Made by a program: the position numbers and the translations under genes
Part shown: in pieces, positions 35,273 through 44,531 of the stretch
Layout: the number at the start of each line of letters is the position of its first letter
How positions within the stretch are numbered: the stretch's first letter is position 1
Notes under the pieces: generated by a model
What the model was told of the DNA's origin: nothing
The model's database searches: none
The model's input: only the letters and a program-made list of their open reading frames with translations
Assembly: GCF_023035675.1 (NCBI RefSeq)
Contig: NZ_CP073142.1
Span: forward strand, 120,688-184,687
DNA: 64,000 bases
Source of the DNA: Borrelia hermsii DAH
Lineage (GTDB): Bacteria; Spirochaetota; Spirochaetia; Borreliales; Borreliaceae
Reading direction: 5' to 3'

Positions 35273-37333
35273 GTGGTAAAGGTAAAATATTATAACTTGT
35301 TATTGCTCTTTCCATTATTGCTGATAATAAGTTGTAATTTAAAATCCAAAGAAGATGGACTGCTTGGGGCGCGTTTGATTAAAAAAGGCAAACCATTTAG
35401 AGCGCACTTTACTGGAAATAAATCGATTGATAAGGGATTTGGATTTAAAACACCTGTAGGTGCAGCAATCCCTGTAGGTGCAGCAATCCCTGTAGGTGCA
35501 GCAATCCCTGTAGGTGCAGCAATCCCTGTAGGTGCAGCAATCCCTGTAGGCGCGGCAGCAATAAAGGAAGATGTGGATAGTGCTTCTGAGGTAGTTGCGG
35601 ATAAGAGCATAGAAGTTAAGCTTGATGAGCTTTTAAGTACATTCAATCTACAGGATGAAGAAAGACCAGCAGTTAATTATATACGAAGCATAGTAACTAA
35701 TCCTGACATTCCGGGCGCTAAAACGTATACCGATTTTGAATTTTATGATTTGTTAAAGACATTAGATGCTACTAAGGTTACAAAAATTATGAAGGTTCAA
35801 TCAAAGGTTCTAAGGGTACAAAGAGAGGCTCAAGTAGCTATTGAAAATATTAATAAAGAGGAAAAAAAGAATGAGTTGCAAGATCGGTTTAATAAGGAGA
35901 GTAATTCTTATCCATCTTGGGTAAAATCGGCATTCAGTAAATTTACCCCTAATGATGTGTATCGAAAAGCTATATGTGCTGAGGATGAATATGATTTTGA
36001 TGACATAAAAGAGGAAGCTGAGAGTTTTAAAGAGTTTGAGGACTTATACGCAGGGAAGCTTTCTGCAGATGAGCTTGTAGTAATTGAATATATACGAAGT
36101 GTAGTAACTAATAATATTGTTTATAGTTATGGTGATGTTCTTGACGATGCTAGGTTTAATCTCTTGTTGGGTAGATTAGCTTTTGATAGGGTAAAAAAAA
36201 TTATTGAATATCATTTAAATACGCATCAAGCAATTGCAGATATTAACTTAATGGTTAAGAATATTAAGAGAGAGAGATCAAAACAACAAATTTTAAGAGA
36301 TTTTAATGATAACTACAAAGATTCATATCCGTCCAGTTTAAGAGATTGCTTTGCTTTGGTGTATAGTGCTAATGTTATATATAATAGAATTATTCATAAT
36401 AATTATTTACAAGAGCTTAATGTGATGTTAGATAATATTAGAGGCATTATAGATGGTGAGGTGCTGTACGCAGGCCTGTCTGGTGATGATAAGATTGTAA
36501 TTGAGTCTATGCGAAATATGATAATTAGTTCTGATGTTAGTGATGGAATTTATGATTATGCTTATAATGATTTTGAGTTTTATTTTGTGTTAGGAGTTTT
36601 GGGTGTTGATCAGTTTAGAAAAGTTATAGAAGTTAATTTAAAGGAATTTTTTAGAGTGCAAAAAGAAGCTGAAGACACTATTGAGGGTATTAATGACGAT
36701 GAATTAAAACAAAAATTGAGACGTGAACTTGGTGCTTGGAATAATAGTTCTATGTATTATCTACGAAAAGCACTAGGTCGGGGCAGTCCTTATGCTTTTG
36801 ATGATGAGATTATGGATAATAATAATGAAGGAGTGAGTGGTTTTATAAAGATTACAATGAAGGCTAGGACCTTTATAAATTATGAAGAAATATCGGCAAG
36901 GCTGTCTGATGATGAACGGGCAGTAATTAAGTATTTACGCGATATATTAACTGATCCTGAGATTAAGGCCTATCCAGGGAATGCACCTTTACAAACGTAT
37001 AGTGATAATGAGTTGAAGCTTTTATTAGGTGGTTTGAATTATACTCAGGTTCAAGAAATGGCAGTAGATCTTCAAAAGATTCTTACATTGCAAGAGAGAA
37101 TTCAAGCGGTTATTGATTCTATCAATAATGAGGAATCAAGGAAAGATTTGAATCATGAGTTTAGTATTGCAAAGAAAGAGTATAGAATTTTTAAAAAAAT
37201 GCTATTTAATATAGTTTCTCCTGTGAATGCTTATGACTCAGTTATAAAAATTGATAATTCTAACTTTTTTATTCCCGTTCAAGAAAAAGCTTCCCGCATT
37301 AAAGCAAACGAAGCAGCTAGTATCGGGGGTTAG
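35273..37333 (+). CDS. BTA121-type lipoprotein with V-G-A-A-I-P stalk, four repeats
   Basis: 686 aa from GTG 35273 (an in-frame TTG 36 bases upstream would include the RBS). Lipobox L-I-I-S-C. After a basic linker the stalk is six tandem P-V-G-A-A-I units. Repeat centres near residues 149, 289, 427 and 572; the second and third have lost the T-Y-T-D signature (V-L-D-D-A-R-F, Y-N-D-F-E-F) but keep E-Y-I-R-S-V-V-T and the helices. The C-terminus I-K-A-N-E-A-A-S-I-G-G is unlike the other members. Confidence 0.9.
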   Translation: MVKVKYYNLLLLFPLLLIISCNLKSKEDGLLGARLIKKGKPFRAHFTGNKSIDKGFGFKTPVGAAIPVGAAIPVGAAIPVGAAIPVGAAIPVGAAAIKEDVDSASEVVADKSIEVKLDELLSTFNLQDEERPAVNYIRSIVTNPDIPGAKTYTDFEFYDLLKTLDATKVTKIMKVQSKVLRVQREAQVAIENINKEEKKNELQDRFNKESNSYPSWVKSAFSKFTPNDVYRKAICAEDEYDFDDIKEEAESFKEFEDLYAGKLSADELVVIEYIRSVVTNNIVYSYGDVLDDARFNLLLGRLAFDRVKKIIEYHLNTHQAIADINLMVKNIKRERSKQQILRDFNDNYKDSYPSSLRDCFALVYSANVIYNRIIHNNYLQELNVMLDNIRGIIDGEVLYAGLSGDDKIVIESMRNMIISSDVSDGIYDYAYNDFEFYFVLGVLGVDQFRKVIEVNLKEFFRVQKEAEDTIEGINDDELKQKLRRELGAWNNSSMYYLRKALGRGSPYAFDDEIMDNNNEGVSGFIKITMKARTFINYEEISARLSDDERAVIKYLRDILTDPEIKAYPGNAPLQTYSDNELKLLLGGLNYTQVQEMAVDLQKILTLQERIQAVIDSINNEESRKDLNHEFSIAKKEYRIFKKMLFNIVSPVNAYDSVIKIDNSNFFIPVQEKASRIKANEAASIGG
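35453..35560 (+). repeat. 18-bp tandem repeat, six units
   Basis: CCTGTAGGTGCAGCAATC is repeated; five units are essentially exact and the sixth is altered. In frame, coding P-V-G-A-A-I in the stalk of the 35273 lipoprotein. The homologous site in the 37566 gene has decayed units. Confidence 0.9.
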
Positions 37334-37369
37334 TATCACAGTTAATCCTTAAGAAAATATTTAAAAGTT

Positions 37370-37398
37370 AAGCCCTAGATTAAACATCTGGGGCTTAA
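37370..37398 (+). terminator. Array terminator, variant stem
   Basis: AAGCCCTAGAT-TAAAC-ATCTGGGGCTT, 36 bases after the stop; the stem has one G-T style mismatch and little T tail. Confidence 0.6.
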
Positions 37399-37565
37399 AG
37401 TTGATATTGATATGTTATGTAAAGTTTGATATGTTATGTAAATAGAAATGTTTATTATAGGGCAGTATATTGTGGTATTATAATAATATTAATTAGTAAT
37501 AGATTTTCTATAATAATAGATTAAATTATAGATTATATAGATTAATTTTAAAAAGGAGATATTTA

Positions 37566-39203
37566 GTGGCAAAGATGAGACATCATAATTTGTTATTGCT
37601 ATTACCACTATTGCTGATAGTAAGTTGTAATTTAAAATCAAAAGAAGATGATCTGCTTGGGACTCATTTGATTAAAGGCAAACCATTTAAAGTGGACTTT
37701 ACTGGAAATAAACCGATTAATAAGGGATTTGGATTTAAAACACCTGTGGGTGCGGAAATCCTTGCGGGCGCGGCAGTTCCTTTGGGTGCGGCAGCTCCCG
37801 TGGACGCAGCACCAGCAGTTGGAGAACAAGTAGAAGCAGATTCGGGAGTAGCAGTAAAGGAAGATGTGGATAGTGCTTCTGAGGTAGTTGCGGATAAGAG
37901 CATAGAAGTTAAGCTTGATGAGCTTTTAAGTACATTCAAGTTGCAGGATGAAGAAAGGTCAGTAGTTAATCATATACGAAGCGTATTAACTGATCCTGCG
38001 GCAGGATCAGTATTTAACAGGACATATACTGATGATGGATTTTATAATTTGATAAGTGGCTTTGATGCTGTTAAGCTAAAACAAGTTCTAGGCGATATTA
38101 ATGTGGTTCTTGCAGTACAAACAGAGGTTATTGCAAATATTAAGGGCGTTAAGAACGAGATAGCAAAACAGAACTTGCAAGATGAGTTTGAGCCTAAAAG
38201 GCTAAAATATATAAAGGATTTAAAAAATTTATTCCATTATGCGTTTCCCAATTCTATCTCTCTTAACGTTAAATTTTTTTCCAGGGACTTTTTGTATACT
38301 TTTACTGAGATTAAAAAGAGTAGTAAAGGTGTTTTAGATCTTGAAAATCTCTTAGCAGGTCTTTCTGGTGAAGATAAAAAAGCAATTGAGCATATGCACA
38401 ATTCAATTGTTTTTGAGAATCCAAGTGATCAAGCGTATATTACCAAAGCCGAGGGTAAATTTTATTACTTGTTAAGTAGTTTAGATACTTCTGAGGTTAA
38501 GGAAATCATAAAAGCTCACTTAAATAATTTAATAGAACGGGATCAAGCATTAAAAGTTATTGAGACTATTTCTAAAGAAGAATATAAACAAGAACTCTTA
38601 GATAAGATTAATAAGTGCGATAATCATCATGTATCTTGGATAAGATCGGTATTCTGGTCGTATGAACAGCCTTATGAGTTTTATGAGAGTTTTACATATA
38701 AAGGTGGTTCTGTTGGTTTTGATAGTCTTAGGGACAAAGCTGCAAGTTTTAAAGAAGTTGAAGACCTATACGCAGGGAAGCTTTCTGCAGATGAGCTTAA
38801 AGCCCTTAAAGAGATACGAAGCCTGGTAACTAATAATGATGTTGATAGTGATGATTATGGTGATATGCTTGACGATTATGAGTTTGATCTCTTGTTGAGT
38901 CAATTAGCTTTTGATAGGGTTAAAAAAATTCTTGAATTTCATTTAAATACCCATCAAGCAATTGCAGAACTTGAAGCAATGATTAAGAATGTTAAGGAAG
39001 AGGGAGAAAAGCAACGATTGACAAATGACCTTAACACTAACTATAAAGGTCGCTATCCATCGAAATTAAAAGATTTATTTAATGGTTCTGCTGATGATGT
39101 GTATCGTCAAATTATTATGGATACATATGGTAATCCTTATTTAGATGATCTCTCTTTTCTGCAAGAGGAAGTTAGAGATCTAATAAAGGGTGAAGTGTTA
39201 TAG
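37566..39203 (+). CDS. BTA121-type lipoprotein, three repeats, probably frameshift-truncated
   Basis: 545 aa from GTG 37566. Lipobox L-I-V-S-C. The leader and stalk start are close to the 35273 protein, but the stalk repeat has degenerated to an Ala/Pro-rich stretch (A-A-V-P-L-G-A-A-A-P). Repeat centres near residues 151, 288 and 433. The protein stops at I-K-G-E-V-L, exactly where the 35273 protein continues Y-A-G-L-S into another repeat. The DNA reads TTATAGCAGG where paralogues have TATACGCAGG, so loss of one C created the TAG. It may still work as a three-repeat protein. Confidence 0.85.
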   Translation: MAKMRHHNLLLLLPLLLIVSCNLKSKEDDLLGTHLIKGKPFKVDFTGNKPINKGFGFKTPVGAEILAGAAVPLGAAAPVDAAPAVGEQVEADSGVAVKEDVDSASEVVADKSIEVKLDELLSTFKLQDEERSVVNHIRSVLTDPAAGSVFNRTYTDDGFYNLISGFDAVKLKQVLGDINVVLAVQTEVIANIKGVKNEIAKQNLQDEFEPKRLKYIKDLKNLFHYAFPNSISLNVKFFSRDFLYTFTEIKKSSKGVLDLENLLAGLSGEDKKAIEHMHNSIVFENPSDQAYITKAEGKFYYLLSSLDTSEVKEIIKAHLNNLIERDQALKVIETISKEEYKQELLDKINKCDNHHVSWIRSVFWSYEQPYEFYESFTYKGGSVGFDSLRDKAASFKEVEDLYAGKLSADELKALKEIRSLVTNNDVDSDDYGDMLDDYEFDLLLSQLAFDRVKKILEFHLNTHQAIAELEAMIKNVKEEGEKQRLTNDLNTNYKGRYPSKLKDLFNGSADDVYRQIIMDTYGNPYLDDLSFLQEEVRDLIKGEVL

Positions 39204-39254
39204 CAGGCTTGCCTTATGGTAATAAGCCTATATGTAGTGTTTAAGAATAATATT

Positions 39255-39286
39255 AAGCCTTAAATTTAAATATTTAAGGCTTTTAA
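39255..39286 (+). terminator. Array terminator
   Basis: AAGCCTTAAAT-TTAA-ATATTTAAGGCTTTT, 52 bases after the truncated stop. Confidence 0.78.
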
Positions 39287-39425
39287 TTGAGTAGTAATAG
39301 CAATATATTAATCAATGCATTTACTTAGATGTCGCAAATTAAAATTAATAAGTAGTGATAATATGTCAAGATTATTATGTTATAATGCAACAATATATTA
39401 ATTTTAACTTAAAAGGAGATATTTA

Positions 39426-40409
39426 ATGGTAAAGGTAAGAAGATATTGTACATTACTGATATTAATAATAAGTTGTAATTTAATAAGTTGTAATTTAAAA
39501 TCCCAAAAAGAAGATGGGCTTGGATTTAATGCAAAAGAGCATATTAAACTTAATAATCTTTTGTCCACATTCAAGCTACAGGATGAAGAAAGGTCAGCAG
39601 TTAATTATATACGAGGCGTAGTAACTGATCCGGGTATAGTAGGACTCTCAGTTAACAGGACATATGCTGATTCTGAGTTTTACAACTTGCTAGTTAGCTT
39701 GGGTGATTCTAGGCTTAAGAAAATTATAGCAGTTCATTTAAAAAATGTTAAAGCTCAAGACGAGGCTTTAAAAGTTATTGAGAGTGTCGATAGAGACGAA
39801 TCAATTCGGCAATTGAAAGATAGGTTGGGCGCGCAGAAGAGGTTCTACTTAAGGGAATTAAAACAGGTATTTGGTAGTGCTATTCCTAATAAGGTATATC
39901 TTCAAGCTATGAATATTGATTATGTGAATTCTTTTGATAAGATTAAAAATGAAGCTAGAGACATATTAAGGTTTGAAAATCTATATATGAGGCTGTCTTA
40001 TGATAATAAGGAAGTAGTTGAACATATACGAAGAGCAGTAACTAATTCAGGTATTGGTAAGAAGGAAGGTTACAAGACTTATACTGCTTTTGAATTTGAG
40101 CTCGCGTTAGGTAGCTTGGATAATTTAAGGCTTCGGGAAATTATAGGGGTTCATTTCGAGATGCTGGGGGAATTGAAACAAGCTCAAAATGTTATTAATG
40201 ATATTAAGGGAGTAGCATCAAAACGAGATTTGCAACAAGAGTTTAATGTGTTAAATAACGCCTATTTATTGCATGTAAAATGGATATTTAATAAATTTAC
40301 TCCTGCTAAGTTATATGATGAAGTTATAATCAATAAGTATAAGAATGATTTTATAACCATTAAAAATAAAGCTTTAGGCATTAAAGCGGCTGAGCAGGGC
40401 AATCCTTAA
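39426..40409 (+). CDS. BTA121-type lipoprotein, two repeats, duplicated lipobox
   Basis: 327 aa. ATG after AAAAGGAGATATTTA. The leader reads L-I-I-S-C-N-L-I-S-C-N-L-K: a 15-bp duplication gives two successive lipobox cysteines. The first fits signal peptidase II better; the second would become residue 5 of the mature protein. The stalk is only about 15 residues. Repeat centres near residues 77 and 215. It ends I-K-A-A-E-Q-G-N-P, as in the 27800 protein. Confidence 0.9.
   Translation: MVKVRRYCTLLILIISCNLISCNLKSQKEDGLGFNAKEHIKLNNLLSTFKLQDEERSAVNYIRGVVTDPGIVGLSVNRTYADSEFYNLLVSLGDSRLKKIIAVHLKNVKAQDEALKVIESVDRDESIRQLKDRLGAQKRFYLRELKQVFGSAIPNKVYLQAMNIDYVNSFDKIKNEARDILRFENLYMRLSYDNKEVVEHIRRAVTNSGIGKKEGYKTYTAFEFELALGSLDNLRLREIIGVHFEMLGELKQAQNVINDIKGVASKRDLQQEFNVLNNAYLLHVKWIFNKFTPAKLYDEVIINKYKNDFITIKNKALGIKAAEQGNP
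39467..39496 (+). repeat. 15-bp tandem duplication over the lipobox
   Basis: AATAAGTTGTAATTT is present twice in direct contact, duplicating I-S-C-N-L. Confidence 0.9.
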
Positions 40410-40479
40410 TATTAATAGTTAAAAAGAGCACTTAAGTAAGAGTACTGAAATTAAGAGTACTTAAGTAAGAATAAGATTT

Positions 40480-40508
40480 AAGCCTGAGATTTAAATATCT
40501 AAGGCTTC
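40480..40508 (+). terminator. Array terminator
   Basis: AAGCCTGAGAT-TTAAAT-ATCTAAGGCTT; one stem mismatch. Confidence 0.7.
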
Positions 40509-40705
40509 TAATTTAAAAGTAATAGCAATATATTTGCAGTATATTTAATTAATATGTTTATTAATTAATGTAAATTAAAATAAATCATGATTCTATATCA
40601 TTATTCTATTATGTGTGGTATTGTATGATAACATAATACCATTGTATAATGATGCATTTATATCATTGGTATAATAATAGATTAATTTTAAAAAGGAGAT
40701 ATTTA

Positions 40706-42643
40706 GTGGTAAAGAAAAGACATTATAATTTGTTATTACTATTGCTATTATTGCTAGCAATAAGTTGTAATTTAAAACCCAAAGAAGATAGCATTCTTAA
40801 AGACAGCTTCTCTAGCGGGAGTTTGTTTGATAATAGCACGTTTAAGGGCAAGTCCAGGTATGACCCTTATACAAAACTTATGGTGGGAAAATCTGTAGAT
40901 GATTGGGCAAAGGTTCCAAAGAATGGGATGGGAGGTATTTTTAGAGTTGGTGCAGAAGGGAGTGCGGGAGTTAAATTTAATAGGCTTTTGGGTATATTCA
41001 AGATACCTCGTGAAGAGGTGGAAATAATTGAGTATATACGACTTGCAGTAACTAATGCTGGTATTGGTAGTGCTGAAGGTTACAGAACTTATACTGATTC
41101 TGAGTTTTATACTTTGTTAAGTAATTTAGGCAAGGCTAAGCTTCAGAAAATCATAAAAGCTCATTTAGAGAATGTTCAAGCACTAAGAGAAGCTTTAAGA
41201 GTTATTGATGCTGTTAAGGCAGAGGAATCAAAACAACAATTGCAAGGTATATTGAAAGTGGAAGAGAACTCCTACTTAAGGGAATTAAAACAGGTATTTA
41301 ATGAATCTATTCCTGATAAGGTGTACCATCAAGCTATGAGTGTTGATTATGCGGGTCAGTTTAATAAGATTAAAGATGATGTTATAAAAATTAGAAAGGA
41401 AGAGTTATATGCAGGCCTTTCTGGTGAAGAGAGATTAGTAATTGAGCATATGCGAGACGTAGCAACTAATAGTAGTGTAGGCCTTCCGGCTTATAAGACT
41501 TATACTGAGCTTGAGTTTGCTCTTTTGTTAATTGACTTAGGCGATGCTAGTTTAAAGAAAATTATAGGAGATTGTTTCAAGGTTTCAACAGCAAAGGAAG
41601 GCGCTTTAAGAGCTATTAATGCTGTAGCTGGAGAAAAATCAAAACAAGATTTGGAACGTAGTTATGATTATTTCAATAATTCCTATCCATCGTATTTAAA
41701 GGGGATGTTTAGTGGTTCTACTCTTGATGATGTGCGTCGTCGAATTATAAATATTGATTATGCGGGTCATTTTGCTAAGATTGAATCTGATGCTAGAAAT
41801 ATTACAAGGACTGAAGCGTTATACGCAGGACTTTCTGTTGAAGAGATTAGAACACTTGAGCATATACAAGGTGTGGTAACTGATTCTGGTAGAATCTCAG
41901 CAGGTTCCAGGACTTATACTGATTCTGAGTTTTACAACTTGTTAGAGAGTTTTGATACTGCTAAGTTAAAGAAATTTATAGAAGTTCCTTTAAAGATTTT
42001 TGGAGAAATAGACGAAGTTTTCACAGTTATTGATGCTATTAGGGAAGAAAAATTAAGACAAAGCTTAAAAGGTAAGTTGGAGGATGAAGAGATTCTTTGT
42101 GCAAGGGGATTAAGATCGGCATTTAATGGATTTAATCCTGATGATGTGTATAGTAGAGTTACAAGTATTGATTATGCTGATAATTTGCTTGGGCTTAAAA
42201 ATTATGCTAGAAGAATTGTAGAGGTTGAAGAGCTATATGCAGGACTTTCTGTTGATGAGAAAAAAACAGCTCGTTATATACAAAGAGCAGTAATTGATCC
42301 GGGTATAGGAGACTTAAATGAGAAGACATATACTGAGCTTGAGTTTAAGCGATTGTTAATTAATTTGGGCGCTCTTGGACTTCGGGAAATTATAAATGTT
42401 CATGTAGATACTTTTAGAGCATTAAGAGAAGTTGAAGTAGCTATTAATGATGTTAAAGATGCAGACTCAAAACAAGAATTGTCAGCTAAGTTTGAGGCAG
42501 AAGAGGGGACCTATGCAGGCCTATTAAAAAAGGCATTTAATAGTTCTACTCTTGATTCTGTGCAAAGTCAAGCTGTAGGTATTAATTATTTGGATAATTT
42601 TATATCCATTAAAAATGAAGCTGATCGGAAGAGTAATCCTTAA
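40706..42643 (+). CDS. BTA121-type lipoprotein, four repeats
   Basis: 645 aa from GTG 40706, after AAAAAGGAGATATTTA (codons upstream up to 40649 are open but precede the RBS). The hydrophobic core is very Leu-rich and ends L-A-I-S-C. Stalk about 80 residues with Gly/Lys and W-A-K-V-P-K-N. Repeat centres near residues 125, 261, 400 and 538, all with clear T-Y-T-(D/E)-x-E-F. This regular spacing of about 138 residues makes it a good reference for the domain boundaries. Tail K-N-E-A-D-R-K-S-N-P. Confidence 0.92.
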   Translation: MVKKRHYNLLLLLLLLLAISCNLKPKEDSILKDSFSSGSLFDNSTFKGKSRYDPYTKLMVGKSVDDWAKVPKNGMGGIFRVGAEGSAGVKFNRLLGIFKIPREEVEIIEYIRLAVTNAGIGSAEGYRTYTDSEFYTLLSNLGKAKLQKIIKAHLENVQALREALRVIDAVKAEESKQQLQGILKVEENSYLRELKQVFNESIPDKVYHQAMSVDYAGQFNKIKDDVIKIRKEELYAGLSGEERLVIEHMRDVATNSSVGLPAYKTYTELEFALLLIDLGDASLKKIIGDCFKVSTAKEGALRAINAVAGEKSKQDLERSYDYFNNSYPSYLKGMFSGSTLDDVRRRIINIDYAGHFAKIESDARNITRTEALYAGLSVEEIRTLEHIQGVVTDSGRISAGSRTYTDSEFYNLLESFDTAKLKKFIEVPLKIFGEIDEVFTVIDAIREEKLRQSLKGKLEDEEILCARGLRSAFNGFNPDDVYSRVTSIDYADNLLGLKNYARRIVEVEELYAGLSVDEKKTARYIQRAVIDPGIGDLNEKTYTELEFKRLLINLGALGLREIINVHVDTFRALREVEVAINDVKDADSKQELSAKFEAEEGTYAGLLKKAFNSSTLDSVQSQAVGINYLDNFISIKNEADRKSNP

Positions 42644-42707
42644 GGCAAATTAAGATCAATAGTTAAATAAGTACTTAAATAAGAGTACTTAAATAAGAGC
42701 AAGATTT

Positions 42708-42740
42708 AAGCCTTAGATGTAAATGTCTAAGGCTTTTAAA
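42708..42740 (+). terminator. Array terminator
   Basis: AAGCCTTAGA-TGTAAATG-TCTAAGGCTTTT. An additional direct repeat of AGTACTTAAATAAG precedes it. Confidence 0.8.
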
Positions 42741-42863
42741 TTAAAAAGTAATAGCAATATATTTATTTAAGCCGCGTAAACGAAAGAAATAAGCAAATTA
42801 TTATGGTATTATTATATTGTTATATGATAATAAATTCATTTTTGTATGAAAGGGAGAAAATTA

Positions 42864-44291
42864 ATGGTGAATGTCAGGACTCATAGTTTATTATTAGTGT
42901 TAATATTACAATTATTGCTAATAATAAGTTGTAATTTAAAAGCCCAAAAAGATGTTTTGCAGGGAAATTTGTTTAAAAATGACTTGCTTAAAAAACCTGT
43001 GCTTGGAGGACGTGTAGGCAAAGATTTGGCAAAAGTTAGAAGACGTAATGTTAGAGATACTTCTGTAACTAGTGCAACAGGGAAAAGCACGGAAGGTAAA
43101 CTAAAGACCAAAGCAAAAAGAGCAGTTGAAACAGATACTGAAGGCGTTAAGGAAGCTGCATCAAACCAACAATTAAAAGGTAAATTAGGTCCAAAAAAGA
43201 CCCCCCATTTAGGATCAATGAAACAGGCATTTAGTGAATCTGCTTCTGATAAGATAAAACATCAAGATGTAGAAGTGTTTAGTGAATCTGCTTCTGATAA
43301 GATAAAACATCAAGATGTAGAAGTGTTTAGTGAATCTGCTTCTGATAAGATAAAACATCAAGATGTAGAAGAGGGCAATAATGAGGATCATTTTACTGAG
43401 ATTAAAGACGATGCTCAAAGCATTGCAAAGGGGGAAAAGCTATACGCAAAGCTGTCAGGTGATGATATGAAGAGAATTGATTATCTACGAAGCGTAGTAA
43501 CTGATCCTGATATCCCGGGCGATAGGACTTATACTGATGCTGAGTTTTACTCCATGTTAGGCAATTTAGGTGAAGAAAATTTGATTAGACTTATAAAAGT
43601 TCATTCGTATGAGTTTGAATTAGTAGAAGAATTAAAAGAATCCATTTTAGTGGCTATTGGCGCTGTTAAGGGAGAAACATTAAAAGACGATTTGAAGATT
43701 AGGTTTAATAATTCCAATGACTATCCATTATATTTAAAATCCTTATTTCGTGGGCAGTTTACTTTTGAGCAGTTGTTTGTTCAGTTGTTGGGTGGCAATT
43801 ATACTCGTGAGTTGGATAAATTTAAAAGAGATGCTTTCAGTGTTGTAATGGGTGAAGAGCTATATGCAGGGCTTTCTGTTGATGAGAGGGAAGTAATTGA
43901 TTATATACAAAGCGTAGTAACTGATTTTAGTCTAGAAGAAGCCCCAGATGATAAGACTTATACTGATGCAGAGTTTTATACTTTGTTAGGTAATTTAGGT
44001 GAAGAAAATTTGAGTAGAATTATAAGAGTGCATTTAAATACTTTTGAAGCATTAAATAGAGCCTTAAGAGCTATTAAGCGTGTTAAGGAAAATGAATCTA
44101 AAAAAGATTTGCGAGATAGATTTGATATAGAAGAGGGGACCTATGCAGGTCTACTAAAAAAGGCATTTAGTGAGGATACTCTTAGTTCTGTATATAATAG
44201 AGTTATAAAGATTAATTATGAGAAGGATAAGTTGACTCAGATTAGAGATGATGCTAAGCGTATTATAGCAGCTAGTAGGGGCAATCCTTAG
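42864..44291 (+). CDS. BTA121-type lipoprotein with a rearranged first repeat
   Basis: 475 aa from ATG 42864; the ATG at 42846 would include the RBS AAAGGGAG. Lipobox L-I-I-S-C. The first repeat has lost its front half: only the K-A-K-R-A-V-E-T-D helix remains, followed by three copies of F-S-E-S-A-S-D-K-I-K-H-Q, a tandem amplification of the usual F-N-E-S-T-P-D-x-V-Y segment. Two complete repeats follow (centres near residues 219 and 364). It is the clearest case of internal erosion plus amplification in an intact gene. Confidence 0.88.
   Translation: MVNVRTHSLLLVLILQLLLIISCNLKAQKDVLQGNLFKNDLLKKPVLGGRVGKDLAKVRRRNVRDTSVTSATGKSTEGKLKTKAKRAVETDTEGVKEAASNQQLKGKLGPKKTPHLGSMKQAFSESASDKIKHQDVEVFSESASDKIKHQDVEVFSESASDKIKHQDVEEGNNEDHFTEIKDDAQSIAKGEKLYAKLSGDDMKRIDYLRSVVTDPDIPGDRTYTDAEFYSMLGNLGEENLIRLIKVHSYEFELVEELKESILVAIGAVKGETLKDDLKIRFNNSNDYPLYLKSLFRGQFTFEQLFVQLLGGNYTRELDKFKRDAFSVVMGEELYAGLSVDEREVIDYIQSVVTDFSLEEAPDDKTYTDAEFYTLLGNLGEENLSRIIRVHLNTFEALNRALRAIKRVKENESKKDLRDRFDIEEGTYAGLLKKAFSEDTLSSVYNRVIKINYEKDKLTQIRDDAKRIIAASRGNP
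43230..43373 (+). repeat. 48-bp tandem repeat, three units
   Basis: Units starting TTTAGTGAATCTGCTTCTGA are identical over their length, so the expansion is recent; 16 codons per unit keep the frame. Confidence 0.92.
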
Positions 44292-44367
44292 GGGCAGTAC
44301 TTAAACAAATTAAGATCAACAGTTAAATAAGTACTTAAATAAGAGTACTTAAGTAAGAGCAAGATTT

Positions 44368-44398
44368 AAGCCTTAGATGTAAATGTCTAAGGCTTTTA
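44368..44398 (+). terminator. Array terminator
   Basis: Same stem and TGTAAATG loop as at 42708-42740, so this 3' region was copied between the two genes. Confidence 0.8.
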
Positions 44399-44531
44399 AT
44401 AATGAAAGGTGGAGCAATATATTATTTAAGCCGCTTAAACAAAATAAATAAGTAATAGTAATTATTATATGGTAATATAATGATGTATTATATATAACAA
44501 TGGATTAGTTTGCATAAAAGGGAGATATTTA

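Noticed and set aside
35453..35560. Possible CRISPR-like array (regular short repeats)
   Set aside because: Units are contiguous without spacers and are an in-frame coding repeat; no cas genes nearby.
35290..35646. Minus-strand open frame with A-A-P-T-G-I repeats
   Set aside because: Antisense reading of the 18-bp repeat; no start signal.
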